Source: an uncultured Oscillospiraceae bacterium
GTDB lineage: Bacteria; Bacillota; Clostridia; Oscillospirales; Oscillospiraceae
NCBI GenBank assembly: GCA_900759385.1
Contig: CAAEUZ010000023.1
Location: 1-64,000, forward strand
Length of the DNA stretch: 64,000 nucleotides
Direction of reading: 5' to 3'
The translations under genes were made by a program, and so were the position numbers. Of this stretch, positions 1-7,394 are shown piece after piece (within the stretch, counting starts at the first letter, position 1; the number at the start of each line of letters is the position of its first letter). The notes under the pieces are model-generated. The model searched no databases and was not told where the DNA came from. It saw only the letters and a program-made list of their open reading frames with translations.

Positions 1-60
1 GTGGTCATCCCTAAGCAGGATACGTTCTTGAGCAACGCCGACCGCAGTTTGAGCCGCTAG
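1..60 (+). CDS. Possible C-terminal tail of a gene entering from the left edge
   Basis: Frame 1 is open from the first base to a TAG at 58-60 and would encode about 19 residues ending in DRSLSR. The rest of the gene would lie outside the window. The piece is too short to assign to a family or to prove that it is coding. The downstream 300 bases are repetitive and carry no convincing gene. Confidence 0.2.
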   Translation: MVIPKQDTFLSNADRSLSR

Positions 61-72
61 CGCGGCTCGCCG

Positions 73-360
73 CTGCCGGGTGCGGGTTGTTTGGGCCCTG
101 AGATTCGCGTTGGGTGGGGTTTGTTCTGCCTGATGCGGACATCAGGGCCCTTAGTCTCGCGTGGCTGCGTTTAACCTGCCGGGTGCAGCTGCGGCGGCTG
201 TGCCGCCTATGCGCTCTTGGTTGGCTGCGCCGCTTGGGTTTGGGGTGGGTGCTTGGCCTTTGTCTTGCGTTGGCGCGTTTGCCCTGCCGGGTGTTGCTGC
301 GGCGGCTTTGCCGCCGGTGCGCATTTGGGTTGGCTGCGCCACTGGATTGATACGAGGTGC
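73..360. repeat. Imperfect tandem repeats, about 103-108 bp period, GC-rich
   Basis: The decamer CTGCCGGGTG recurs at 73-82, 176-185 and 284-293. The last two copies sit in a longer match of about 70 bp (from 167 and from 275) covering the same run of GCGGCGGCT, GCCGCC and TTGGCTGCGCC words. Both strands stay open through it, giving Ala/Pro- or Leu/Arg-rich translations. That is what repeated GC-rich DNA produces by chance, so I do not call a gene here. Confidence 0.6.
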
Positions 361-440
361 GGTGAATTTAGATTTTTGTCTTACGTCAGTGCGCTGAGGC
401 GGCGTTGGATACGGCTGCATTTTTCTCCCTTATAAACAAC

Positions 441-485
441 GGCCCCCTCTTTGAGGGGGCTGCCGGCTTCAGCCGGCTGGGGGAG
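441..485. repeat. REP-like interspersed palindromic element
   Basis: Two consecutive hairpins are visible: GCCCCCTC/GAGGGGGC (442-460) and GCCGGC/GCCGGC with a TTCA loop (462-477), followed by GGGGGAG. This C5T-stem plus GCCGGC-stem layout is typical of small non-coding repeats scattered through Oscillospiraceae genomes. That attribution is from general knowledge and was not checked here. Confidence 0.5.
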
Positions 486-585
486 TGATGGTACGCGCGC
501 CTTGCCCGGCGGCCTCGCTGACGCCTGTCCGGATAGATGTCCGGCGGATGCAGGCTCAGCAAAACTGCATCTCGGGCTGAAAAGT

Positions 586-630
586 GAGAAGCCATGGGGC
601 GGCGGGCTCCATGGCTTCTCGTTTTTATTT
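586..630. terminator. Bidirectional terminator downstream of the MFS gene
   Basis: A 12-bp perfect stem (586-597 with 609-620, arm GAGAAGCCATGG) is followed by a T-rich run on the plus strand and by four Ts on the minus strand. It ends the minus-strand MFS transcript immediately after its stop codon. Confidence 0.75.
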
Positions 631-1869
631 TCCGCGCTGTGCCAGTCCGGCAAACAGCTTTTTCGAGGCCAGGCCGGTGGCGATCACTGCCAGGGCGCTG
701 GGCAGAAGCAGCCATTCCGGGGCGGATGCAAGGGCGTCGAAGAGGGCGCCGTACAGCAGCTGGCCCAGGGGCTGGGCGCAGAGGGAGATGGTGTAGACAA
801 AGGCCATCACCTTGCCGGTCAGGTGTTCGGGGGTGCGGGACTGTATGGTGGTCATTGCGCAGACGGAAAAGGCGCTGCATACGGCCTGGGTACAGCAGAA
901 CGATACGGTGAGCACGGCGTAGGCGGCGATTGTGCCTATGGGCAGGGCGAAAGCCAGCGCCGAAGGAACAAGGCAGGCACCGGCGGCTGTCACCGCCAGC
1001 CAGAGCCGTTCCGTCCGCAGCCTCCCCGCCAGGATGGTAACAGCAAGGCTGCCGAGTATGGCCGCCACGCCGGCGGCGCTCTCCGCCGCGCCGTAGAACT
1101 GGGCCGGGAGCCCCAGCACCGTGCGCACCAGGAAGGGGAAGCCGACCACCATGACGCCGGAGAGAAACATGCTCACCAGCGCGGCCAGGAGCAGCAGCGA
1201 GAGCACGCCGGGCTCTTCGCAGCGCATGAAGCGCCAGCTCCCGGCCAGGTCGCCGCGTATGGCCGAGAGCACACCGCCGCTCCGCTCCGTACGCGGGCTG
1301 TCGAGCCGGATGAAGCATTCCAGCACCGCCGTGACGAAAAAGCAGGCCGCCGCCGCGAGGACTACCGGGGCCAGTCCGAACGAGGCATAGACAACGCTGC
1401 CCAGAAAGGGCGTGACCAGCGAGGCCACGGCCTGAACCTGGCTCACCAGCGCGTTTCCCCGCAGCACGTTGTCGCCGGAGAGCAGCTGCGGCACGCAGGC
1501 CTGCACAGTGGGCGACTCGAACGCGCCCAGCACGGAGAGCGCCACGAGCAGCACGCCCACGGCTGTGACGCCGCCGGTGCGCTCCAGCGCAAAACCGGCT
1601 GCCAGCACGGCCAGGGCCGACAGCGCGTCGAGCGTGACCATGATGCTGCGCCGGTTTGCCCGGTCGGCCAGAACCCCGCCCAGGGGCGAGAGCAGGATGG
1701 TGGGCAGCATGGATACGGCCAGCAGGGTGGAGAAGACCGCAGCGGAGCCGGTAAGCTCCAGCACGTACATGCTAAGGGCAAAGCGCAGCGTATAGTTGCC
1801 GAAGAGCGAGCTCGCCTGCCCGAGTATGAGCAGGGTGAAGCCGCGGTTAAACAGCCGTGACCCGTTCAT
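625..1869 (-). CDS. MFS transporter, macrolide-efflux-like (MFS_3 type)
   Basis: A 414-residue polytopic membrane protein with the usual run of about 12 hydrophobic segments and the MFS loop motif GGVLADRANRR after the second segment. It belongs to the drug:H+ antiporter group that includes MefA-like macrolide exporters; the substrate cannot be read from sequence. A GTG two codons upstream (1875) is possible, but GAGGTG sits 3 nt before the ATG at 1869. That ATG also overlaps the stop of a small upstream ORF (ATGA), suggesting coupled translation. A TetR regulator lies immediately upstream on the same strand, the common arrangement for regulated multidrug efflux. Confidence 0.85.
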   Translation of the reverse strand: MNGSRLFNRGFTLLILGQASSLFGNYTLRFALSMYVLELTGSAAVFSTLLAVSMLPTILLSPLGGVLADRANRRSIMVTLDALSALAVLAAGFALERTGGVTAVGVLLVALSVLGAFESPTVQACVPQLLSGDNVLRGNALVSQVQAVASLVTPFLGSVVYASFGLAPVVLAAAACFFVTAVLECFIRLDSPRTERSGGVLSAIRGDLAGSWRFMRCEEPGVLSLLLLAALVSMFLSGVMVVGFPFLVRTVLGLPAQFYGAAESAAGVAAILGSLAVTILAGRLRTERLWLAVTAAGACLVPSALAFALPIGTIAAYAVLTVSFCCTQAVCSAFSVCAMTTIQSRTPEHLTGKVMAFVYTISLCAQPLGQLLYGALFDALASAPEWLLLPSALAVIATGLASKKLFAGLAQRGK

Positions 1870-1949
1870 AGGCACCTCACGGCCCTGCGGCCGGTGCGTG
1901 TGCAGCCGGATGCGCCCGCCGCGCCGCGGCCAAACTCATTTGCTCTCAT
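1866..1949 (-). CDS. 27-residue leader ORF coupled to the MFS gene
   Basis: ATG at 1949 is preceded by AGGAGG (1958-1963) with 8-nt spacing, the best ribosome site in this operon. The frame encodes 27 residues rich in Gly, Ala and Arg and stops at 1866-1868, overlapping the MFS ATG by four bases. It could be a leader peptide controlling efflux translation. It could also be a remnant of a longer N-terminus after a frameshift. No family match is recognisable. Confidence 0.5.
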   Translation of the reverse strand: MRANEFGRGAAGASGCTRTGRRAVRCL

Positions 1950-1977
1950 GTTCTGTACCTCCTGTGTCAGCAATTTA

Positions 1978-1996
1978 CATACATTCGTTTGGTATG
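1978..1996. promoter_or_regulatory. Possible second TetR operator, upstream of MFS
   Basis: CATAC (1978-1982) and GTATG (1992-1996) form an inverted repeat with a 9-bp spacer in the TetR-MFS intergenic gap. The same half-sites occur in the palindrome upstream of the TetR gene, but there with a 5-bp spacer. The different spacing makes this site less certain. Confidence 0.4.
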
Positions 1997-2030
1997 AAAA
2001 ACCTCAAAATAAAACCACCCGCAGGCAGTT

Positions 2031-2684
2031 TTATCCGTTCTGAGTTTCCGGCCATTTTTCAAAAAAGCGGTCCACGGTCTCCCGCATGCTCTCGTCGTAA
2101 AGAGGTATGCCGAATTTGTCCAGCATGGCGAAGATAAAATCAAACTTGCGCCGCTGCTCGGCCTTCGAGGCGGGGTAGATGGAGGGGAGGAGCCAGAGGC
2201 TGGTCAGCATTGGAAGCAGCTCGGAGATCTCGCGCGGGTATTCGGTGCATATGGAGCCGTCTGCCAGTCCCTCGTCAATGAGCTCGCGGAAGCAGGGCGT
2301 CAGCACTTTGCGGTTGGAGATGAGCATCTCAGCCAGCAGCCGGGGATTTTTTGCGACCGGCACGGACTGGAGCGTCAGCTCCGTGCGCTGCTCGTCGGCA
2401 TTGTTCAGCCTGATAACCTCGCGCAGTTTCTCAAGTCCGCTGAGGTCGCTGCGCTTTTTAACGGCCTCGAAGGGGTTGTTGGCGAAGAACATGCGGTCGC
2501 CGACGGCGTCCATGATCTCCTCCTTGCTCTTGAAGTGGTGATATACCGCGCCCTTGGTCAGCCCGCCCAGATCGTCCACTATGTCCTGGATGGTCGTGTT
2601 GTCGTAGCCCTTTTCCAAAAACAGCCGCTGAGCCGCGTCCAGTATGCGCTCGACCGTCACCTCCGGGTACTTGTTCCGGGCCAT
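2031..2684 (-). CDS. TetR/AcrR family transcriptional repressor
   Basis: The 217-residue protein opens with a TetR helix-turn-helix (about residues 8-55, including TTIQDIVDDLGGLTKGAVYHHF) followed by a variable all-helical ligand domain. The frame stays open further upstream, but the ATG at 2684 has GGAGG 8 nt before it and gives a standard TetR N-terminus. It most likely represses itself and the downstream MFS exporter through the palindrome at 2704-2720. The inducing ligand is unknown. Confidence 0.9.
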   Translation of the reverse strand: MARNKYPEVTVERILDAAQRLFLEKGYDNTTIQDIVDDLGGLTKGAVYHHFKSKEEIMDAVGDRMFFANNPFEAVKKRSDLSGLEKLREVIRLNNADEQRTELTLQSVPVAKNPRLLAEMLISNRKVLTPCFRELIDEGLADGSICTEYPREISELLPMLTSLWLLPSIYPASKAEQRRKFDFIFAMLDKFGIPLYDESMRETVDRFFEKWPETQNG

Positions 2685-2703
2685 CTCGCCGCCTCCATTA
2701 AAA

Positions 2704-2720
2704 ACATACTGAGAGTATGT
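2704..2720. promoter_or_regulatory. TetR operator palindrome
   Basis: ACATACT GAG AGTATGT is a perfect 7-bp inverted repeat with a 3-bp centre, located 20 bp upstream of the TetR start codon. This is the expected place and shape for an autoregulatory TetR operator. The EFR1 gene starts divergently about 105 bp further on, so it may share control. Confidence 0.75.
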
Positions 2721-2825
2721 ATCCAATATACCAGAGGGGAAGTCAGCTGTCAAGGGGCAATTTGCCCCTTGCGCGCCGCCGCGCGATGGGGGATAATAGG
2801 GCAAAAACCACCGGGAGGACGGCAT

Positions 2826-3578
2826 ATGATACTGTATTATTCCGCCACGGGCAACAGCGAGTTCTGTGCCCGGCGTTTGGCCGAGCGCTGCGGCGACAAG
2901 GCCATCGACGTTTTCAACTACATCCGCGACGGCATTGCGGGGGAATTTGTCTCCGACAGGCCCTGGGTATTTGTCTCGCCCACCCACGGCTGGCGGCTGC
3001 CCGCGCTCTTTGCCGGCTTCATAGGCTCCGCCCGCTTTGCCGGCAGCAGCGAGGCCTACTTCGTCATGACCTGCGGCACGGACATCGGCTCGGCGCCCAG
3101 GTACAACCGCGCCCTGTGCAGCTCAAAGGGGCTCATGTACCGAGGCACGCTGGAGGTGGTCATGCCGGAAAACTATGTGGCCATGTTCTACGTGCCGGGG
3201 GAGAGCGAGGCGGCGGATATAGTGCGCGCCGCGGTGCCTGTCCTGGACGCGGCGTCGGTTGACATAATTAATGGGCGCGACCTGGCAGAACCGCGCCGCA
3301 CGCCGGCAGACGCGCTCAAGTCCGGTGTGGTCAACGCCGCATTCCGCCGCTTTGTGATAGGCGACCGGCGCTTTGCCGTCTCGGACAGGTGCGTGTCCTG
3401 CGGCAAGTGCGGGCGCGTCTGTCCCACGGGCAATATCAGCCTGGAAAACGGCCGCCCGGCCTGGCACGGCAACTGCACTCACTGCATGGCCTGCATCTGC
3501 AGCTGCCCCGCAAACGCCATAGAATACGGCAAAGCCAGCCAGGGAAAACCCAGATACCACTGCCCGGATATAAAATGA
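2826..3578 (+). CDS. EFR1-family flavodoxin-ferredoxin electron carrier
   Basis: The N-terminus carries a flavodoxin-like FMN loop (YYSATGNSEFCARRL). The C-terminus holds two [4Fe-4S] motifs, CVSCGKCGRVCP from about residue 188 and CTHCMACICSCP from about residue 216. At 250 residues the length fits the clostridial EFR1 family, soluble low-potential electron carriers fused from flavodoxin and bacterial ferredoxin. ATG at 2826 follows GGGAGG. It is divergent from the TetR gene; its redox partner is not evident from context. Confidence 0.85.
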   Translation: MILYYSATGNSEFCARRLAERCGDKAIDVFNYIRDGIAGEFVSDRPWVFVSPTHGWRLPALFAGFIGSARFAGSSEAYFVMTCGTDIGSAPRYNRALCSSKGLMYRGTLEVVMPENYVAMFYVPGESEAADIVRAAVPVLDAASVDIINGRDLAEPRRTPADALKSGVVNAAFRRFVIGDRRFAVSDRCVSCGKCGRVCPTGNISLENGRPAWHGNCTHCMACICSCPANAIEYGKASQGKPRYHCPDIK

Positions 3579-3581
3579 AAT

Positions 3582-3600
3582 CAACACCGCAGCGGTGTTG
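3582..3600 (+). terminator. Hairpin after the EFR1 gene
   Basis: CAACACCGC A GCGGTGTTG is a perfect 9-bp stem three bases after the EFR1 stop. It is followed by ACAAAAATGG rather than a T-run, so termination may be weak. It marks the boundary where base composition switches from GC-rich to AT-rich. Confidence 0.45.
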
Positions 3601-3612
3601 ACAAAAATGGTA

Positions 3613-3641
3613 TTGCTATTATTCCAGAATGGGAATATAAT
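3613..3641 (+). promoter_or_regulatory. Sigma-A promoter for the HTH-Dam methylase
   Basis: TTGCTA (3613-3618), a 17-bp spacer and TATAAT (3636-3641) lie 30 bp upstream of the methylase ATG at 3671. Confidence 0.55.
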
Positions 3642-3670
3642 AATATCATTTGAGCATGGAGGCAGTCGTG

Positions 3671-4648
3671 ATGGAGTATATGTCAACAAAAGAAGCGGCA
3701 GACAAATGGGGGATTTCGCAGAGAAGAGTGACGGTCCTCTGCTCAGAAAACCGAGTTAAGGACGCTGAAATGATAGGAAATATGTGGGTTATTCCCGCTG
3801 GCGCCGAGAAACCTGCTGATGCCCGAAGTCTGCGTTATTCAGCTCAGTGTGAGCAAAAAGTAAAACCATTTTTAAAATGGGCAGGAGGAAAGGGACAGCT
3901 GCTTCCGGAAATTGAAAAGTACTACCCTTTTAACAACGGCGAAATAACAAAGTATGCTGAGCCGTTTGTAGGCGGAGGTGCTGTGCTTTTTGATATATTG
4001 AGTAAATATGACCTGGATGCTGTTTATATAAGCGATATTAATTCAGACCTTATAAATGCATACCGTGTGGTAAGAGATAGTATAGACGAGCTAATTTGTT
4101 TGCTCGAACAAATGCAAAGTGAATTCGCAGATATGAACACGGATGACCGCAAAACTTATTATTTGTCGAAACGAAACAGGTTCAATGATTTAAAACAGGT
4201 GGAAGATGAGCATTTCAAGGTCGAGAGAGCGGCTTTAATGATTTTTCTAAATAGAACCTGTTTTAACGGATTATATCGTGTCAACAGAAAAGGTCTTTTT
4301 AATGTTCCGATAGGATCATATAAGAATCCATTAATATGTGATGAAACGAACCTCAGAGCAGTCTCGCATAAGCTGCAAAATGTGACAATAGTATGTGGTG
4401 ATTACAGAGAATCAGCAGATTTCATCGATGAGAAAACATTTGTTTACTTTGATCCGCCATATCGACCGCTTACGGATACAGCGAATTTTACCGCATACAC
4501 TGAGGAACTGTTCAACGACGAAGAGCAGCGGCAGTTAGCAAAGTTCGTGGATGAGATAGACAAGAATGGGGCCAGAATTCTCGTTAGTAATTCAAACCGT
4601 AAACAACTTGACCCAGAAAAGCAATTCCTCGTAAATATTAGGACTTGA
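3671..4648 (+). CDS. Dam/DpnM-type adenine methyltransferase with N-terminal HTH, C-terminally truncated
   Basis: Residues 1 to about 55 form an excisionase/MerR-like HTH (STKEAADKWGISQRRV). A D12-class N6-adenine methylase follows, with motif X KPFLKWAGGKGQLL, motif I EPFVGGGAVLF, FNVPIGSYKNP and catalytic DPPY. Family members continue past ILVSNS for about 40-50 residues, with a conserved Arg/Asn-Ser-rich motif near the end. Here translation stops about 20 residues after that point, with no continuation in another frame. The product is therefore probably truncated and may be inactive or altered. ATG at 3671 has GGAGG 8 nt upstream. AT-rich composition marks it as acquired. Confidence 0.8.
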   Translation: MEYMSTKEAADKWGISQRRVTVLCSENRVKDAEMIGNMWVIPAGAEKPADARSLRYSAQCEQKVKPFLKWAGGKGQLLPEIEKYYPFNNGEITKYAEPFVGGGAVLFDILSKYDLDAVYISDINSDLINAYRVVRDSIDELICLLEQMQSEFADMNTDDRKTYYLSKRNRFNDLKQVEDEHFKVERAALMIFLNRTCFNGLYRVNRKGLFNVPIGSYKNPLICDETNLRAVSHKLQNVTIVCGDYRESADFIDEKTFVYFDPPYRPLTDTANFTAYTEELFNDEEQRQLAKFVDEIDKNGARILVSNSNRKQLDPEKQFLVNIRT

Positions 4649-4673
4649 CACCAACAACATAGGTGATTGTAAT

Positions 4674-5453
4674 ATGATGGTGGAATTCAATTTATCATTA
4701 GCTGAGAAATATGAATCGAACACTCAGAGGGCAAGAGTACTAACGGAAGACTGGGTAGGAAAAAATATGTACTGTCCTTGCTGCGGAGGAAGTGTCTTAG
4801 TTCATTTACCTAACAACAGTCCGGTTGCCGACTTTGCGTGCCCTGTATGTAATGCCGAGTTTGAGCTTAAGAGCAAAAACGGGAAATTAGGAAAAAAAGT
4901 CAATGATGGTGCCTATAACAAAATAATAGAGAGAATTAATTCAGACAACAATCCAAACTTCTTCTTTATGGGATATTCCCGTGAAACTTGGTCCATACAA
5001 GAGCTAATAGTAGTGCCTCGTCATTTTTTTACGCCGGAAATCATTGAGAAGCGAAAGCCACTTTCACGTGCTGCCCATAGAGCAGGGTGGACTGGATGCA
5101 ATATTAAACTGGAATTGATACCTAGGCAGGGGCGAATAATAGTAATAAATGGCGGAAGATTGAGAGAGCCGCGTGATGTTGTTGAAGAATTCCGTAAAAG
5201 CGAAAACCTATATGTGAATGATTTAAGTGTTCGTGGCTGGTTACTTGATATATTAACCTGTGTTAATTCAATAAAAACTGAAGAATTTGTACTTGAAGAT
5301 GTATATAGGTTTTCTGACTGGCTTTACAAAAAACATCCAGATAACAATAATATCAAAGCTAAAATACGTCAGCAACTGCAAATGCTTCGTGATAAAGAAT
5401 ACATAGAATTTCTTGGCAAAGGTAAATACAGAAGAACAAAGAGGTGCGGGTAG
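4674..5453 (+). CDS. dpnC: DpnI-type methyl-directed restriction endonuclease
   Basis: The 259-residue protein closely resembles pneumococcal DpnI over its full length. Shared features include TEDWV, PVADF, the PD-(D/E)xK residues D53, E64 and K66, the zinc cysteines C34, C37, C56 and C59, NDGAY, DNNPNFFF, RAGW-GCNI and the C-terminal winged helix ending IRQQLQMLRDKEYIEF-GKGKYR. DpnI cuts G(m6A)TC, that is, Dam-methylated foreign DNA. ATG at 4674 follows AGGTGA. It lies 25 bp after the truncated Dam-type methylase and immediately before DpnD. A cell with this enzyme should not itself methylate GATC. Confidence 0.93.
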   Translation: MMVEFNLSLAEKYESNTQRARVLTEDWVGKNMYCPCCGGSVLVHLPNNSPVADFACPVCNAEFELKSKNGKLGKKVNDGAYNKIIERINSDNNPNFFFMGYSRETWSIQELIVVPRHFFTPEIIEKRKPLSRAAHRAGWTGCNIKLELIPRQGRIIVINGGRLREPRDVVEEFRKSENLYVNDLSVRGWLLDILTCVNSIKTEEFVLEDVYRFSDWLYKKHPDNNNIKAKIRQQLQMLRDKEYIEFLGKGKYRRTKRCG

Positions 5454-5654
5454 TTGAAGAGATTTATAGTGACTGTTGAGGAGACAATTTCTGAGGACTT
5501 TGAGGTGTACGCTGAAAACGAGAATGAGGCATTTGAAATTACAAAAAATAATTATAGAAATGGGACATTTGTTTTACAGCCTGGCAACGTTACTTTCAGG
5601 CAAATGACATTGATGGATGAGAAAGAAGAAAATGCAACTTGGAGGCCATTTTAG
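5454..5654 (+). CDS. dpnD: DpnD/PcfM-family small protein
   Basis: A 66-residue protein starting at TTG directly after the DpnI stop, with GAGGTG 7 nt upstream. It shows the DpnD-PcfM pattern: a beta-rich start KRFIVTVEETISEDFEVYAE followed by AENENEAFEITKNNY. In the pneumococcal DpnI cassette dpnD follows dpnC, so synteny supports the call. Its molecular role is unknown. Confidence 0.8.
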   Translation: MKRFIVTVEETISEDFEVYAENENEAFEITKNNYRNGTFVLQPGNVTFRQMTLMDEKEENATWRPF

Positions 5655-5750
5655 TTTACGCATAATCAAAAGTGCGTAATGAGAAAAATGTGCTTCCGCT
5701 TATATAAAGCAATATGGTAACAGTAGTTTATGAATAATAAGTAATTAACA

Positions 5751-6161
5751 ATGCTCGAAATTGCGCCAGAAACTTGGGCTGTTTATAGCATTGATCTCAT
5801 CTGCACACATCCTCCGTATGCCGATATTATCAGATACAGCGATGATATAGCCGAGGACTTGTCGCATTTGAATGTTAAAGACTTCCTTGTTGAAATGAAA
5901 ACTGTGGCTGCTGAGAGTTACCGCGTTTTAAAAAAGGATAAGTTTTGTGCGATTCTTATGGGGGATACACGCAAGAAAGGCCACATGATACCCATGTCAT
6001 TTGAGGTGATGCGCATTTTTGAGGAAACGGGCTTTAAACTGAAGGAGATAATTATTAAAGAGCAGCACAACTGCAAAGCTACTGGCTACTGGAAAACAAG
6101 CAGCGTGAAATACAATTTTCTCCTGATTGCGCACGAATACCTCTTCGTGTTCAGGAAGTAA
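5751..6161 (+). pseudogene. DNA methyltransferase, N-terminally truncated remnant
   Basis: The frame retains a catalytic-type motif (CTHPPYADIIRYSDDI) and a Rossmann-like C-terminal part (LKKDKFCAILMGDTRKKGH, WKTSSVKYNFLLIAHEYLFVF). It has no SAM-binding motif and no ribosome site at the apparent ATG. At 136 residues it is well below the length of a complete enzyme. The preceding 96 bases (5655-5750) are AT-rich and hold no gene. I read it as the surviving C-terminal part of a second methylase of the same restriction island. Confidence 0.7.
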
Positions 6162-6276
6162 GCAGCAAGTCTCCGACTATGACCCGCAGAAGGTTGGTAA
6201 GGCTTCTAAGAGCTACACTGACGCTTTTTCTTACTTCCGCATGGCGGATGCGGGGATATTGGACGTTGGCGTGTAA
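6162..6276 (+). pseudogene. C-terminal scrap of an unidentified gene
   Basis: Directly after the methylase stop, a different frame is open to the TAA at 6274-6276. It reads as plausible protein (QVSDYDPQKVGKASKSYTDA, then FSYFRMADAGILDVGV). No start codon or ribosome site is evident and I do not recognise the family. It looks like the joined tail of another lost gene at the right edge of the AT-rich island. Confidence 0.4.
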
Positions 6277-6280
6277 TGAA

Positions 6281-6315
6281 AATGCCGCCTGCCATTTCGG
6301 CAGGCGGCATTTTTC
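6281..6315. terminator. Strong bidirectional terminator closing the restriction island
   Basis: AATGCCGCCTGCC (6281-6293) pairs perfectly with GGCAGGCGGCATT (6299-6311) across a 5-base loop, with T-runs on both sides. It serves the island on the plus strand and the lipoprotein gene on the minus strand. Confidence 0.9.
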
Positions 6316-6322
6316 TGTGCGT

Positions 6323-7354
6323 TTATGCCGGTGCGGCGCTGGTTGACGTGCCGGACGGCGCGGGCAGGGCCCAGCTTTGGAACAGGCCGTCGGGGAGCTC
6401 TTCCAGGTCAACGATGTAAAGGGTCGGGGTGTCGCTGCCGGATATGGCCTCCGGCGGGAAAAAGAGGGTTATGTTGGTGTCATACACAATTATATTGTCC
6501 GGGCCGAGCTTCCCGGCTATCCCGGCGGCGTCCTCGCCGCCAGCCGCAGCGGCCAATATGGAGCGCGCCTCGTCCTCGGGCACGGTGAACAGGCTCCATA
6601 TATCCAGCCTTTCGCCCGTCTCGCGGTCGAAGGCGTCGCCGGACATGTACGTTGTGCCAACTAAGGAATTCTCGCTTATGACCGCGTCGGTGACAAAGAA
6701 CTCCGTGCAGAAGTACAGCACGCGCTCGGAGGTCGCGGACATGTAGGGCTGGTGGCGTGTGCTGTGGCAGCTGAAGTCACCGCCGTCAAGATAGTCCGCG
6801 TACGCGGACTCCACCAGCTCGCCCAGGTCACAGCGCAGCCCGGGCCCTTCATAGTACGCGCTTATGCGTTCCGCGGCCGTATCCGATATACCGTCTGCGC
6901 CGGGGCTGACAGTGTATTCCTGGAAACGCAGGAGCTCCGTGCCGTCGGCGAGGCGGTAATAATCACCCCAGATGCCGCGGTGCATGACGTCCACGGCCGT
7001 ACCGTCGGAGAGGGTCATGGCGCCGCGCTCAAGCCAGCCGTCGGCGATTACCAGATCGGACTCGTACAGCCTGACGCTCCCGCCGCCGGTCTCCACCGAG
7101 CCTGAACGCTGCGGATGGTGGATTGCCAGGTACAGCCCCACGGGAGATGCCTGCGCGGCGCTGCTGTCCATATCGTCGGGCGGCAGGAACTGTGTGCCCT
7201 CGCTTAGCCTGAGGGCAAAATCCCCCTCCTCGCCGCGCAGCAGCAGGTACTCGCCCTCTACGGCGACTACTTCGCCGTAGAGAGGGCTGTCGCCGCCGCA
7301 GCCGGGCAGGGCGAGAAGGGCCAGCGCGAGGAGCAGTGCAAGAGCCTTTTTCAT
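6323..7354 (-). CDS. Lipoprotein with a DUF3298/RsiV-like C-terminal domain
   Basis: A 343-residue protein with a signal peptide and lipobox LPGC (Cys19). The C-terminal half contains TYMSGDAFDRETGERLDIWS followed by a region with ITLFFPPEAI. This is the pattern of the DUF3298 domain found in RsiV and PdaC-type extracytoplasmic proteins. The N-terminal part (GEVVAVEGEYLLLRGEEG) looks beta-rich. It probably sits on the outer face of the membrane; no catalytic residues can be assigned. It is monocistronic between two terminator/intergenic regions. Confidence 0.65.
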   Translation of the reverse strand: MKKALALLLALALLALPGCGGDSPLYGEVVAVEGEYLLLRGEEGDFALRLSEGTQFLPPDDMDSSAAQASPVGLYLAIHHPQRSGSVETGGGSVRLYESDLVIADGWLERGAMTLSDGTAVDVMHRGIWGDYYRLADGTELLRFQEYTVSPGADGISDTAAERISAYYEGPGLRCDLGELVESAYADYLDGGDFSCHSTRHQPYMSATSERVLYFCTEFFVTDAVISENSLVGTTYMSGDAFDRETGERLDIWSLFTVPEDEARSILAAAAGGEDAAGIAGKLGPDNIIVYDTNITLFFPPEAISGSDTPTLYIVDLEELPDGLFQSWALPAPSGTSTSAAPA

Positions 7355-7394
7355 ATCTTTCCCCCCAAATTATTGAAACGGGCGTCCTGCCGGA

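Noticed and set aside
151..420. Open frames over the left-edge repeats on both strands
   Set aside because: Ala/Pro- or Leu/Arg-rich translations come from the repeat itself, no ribosome site precedes them, and both strands are open at once.
386..1860. Long plus- and minus-strand frames antisense or out of frame to the MFS gene
   Set aside because: GC-rich codon bias creates long shadow frames; the translations are His/Arg/Gly-rich with no domain, while the MFS frame is clearly coding. The same applies to most long antisense frames in the window.
3671..4648. Frameshift restoring the missing methylase C-terminus
   Set aside because: Neither alternative frame after 4640 continues the expected C-terminal motif; both reach stops quickly, so a true truncation is more likely.
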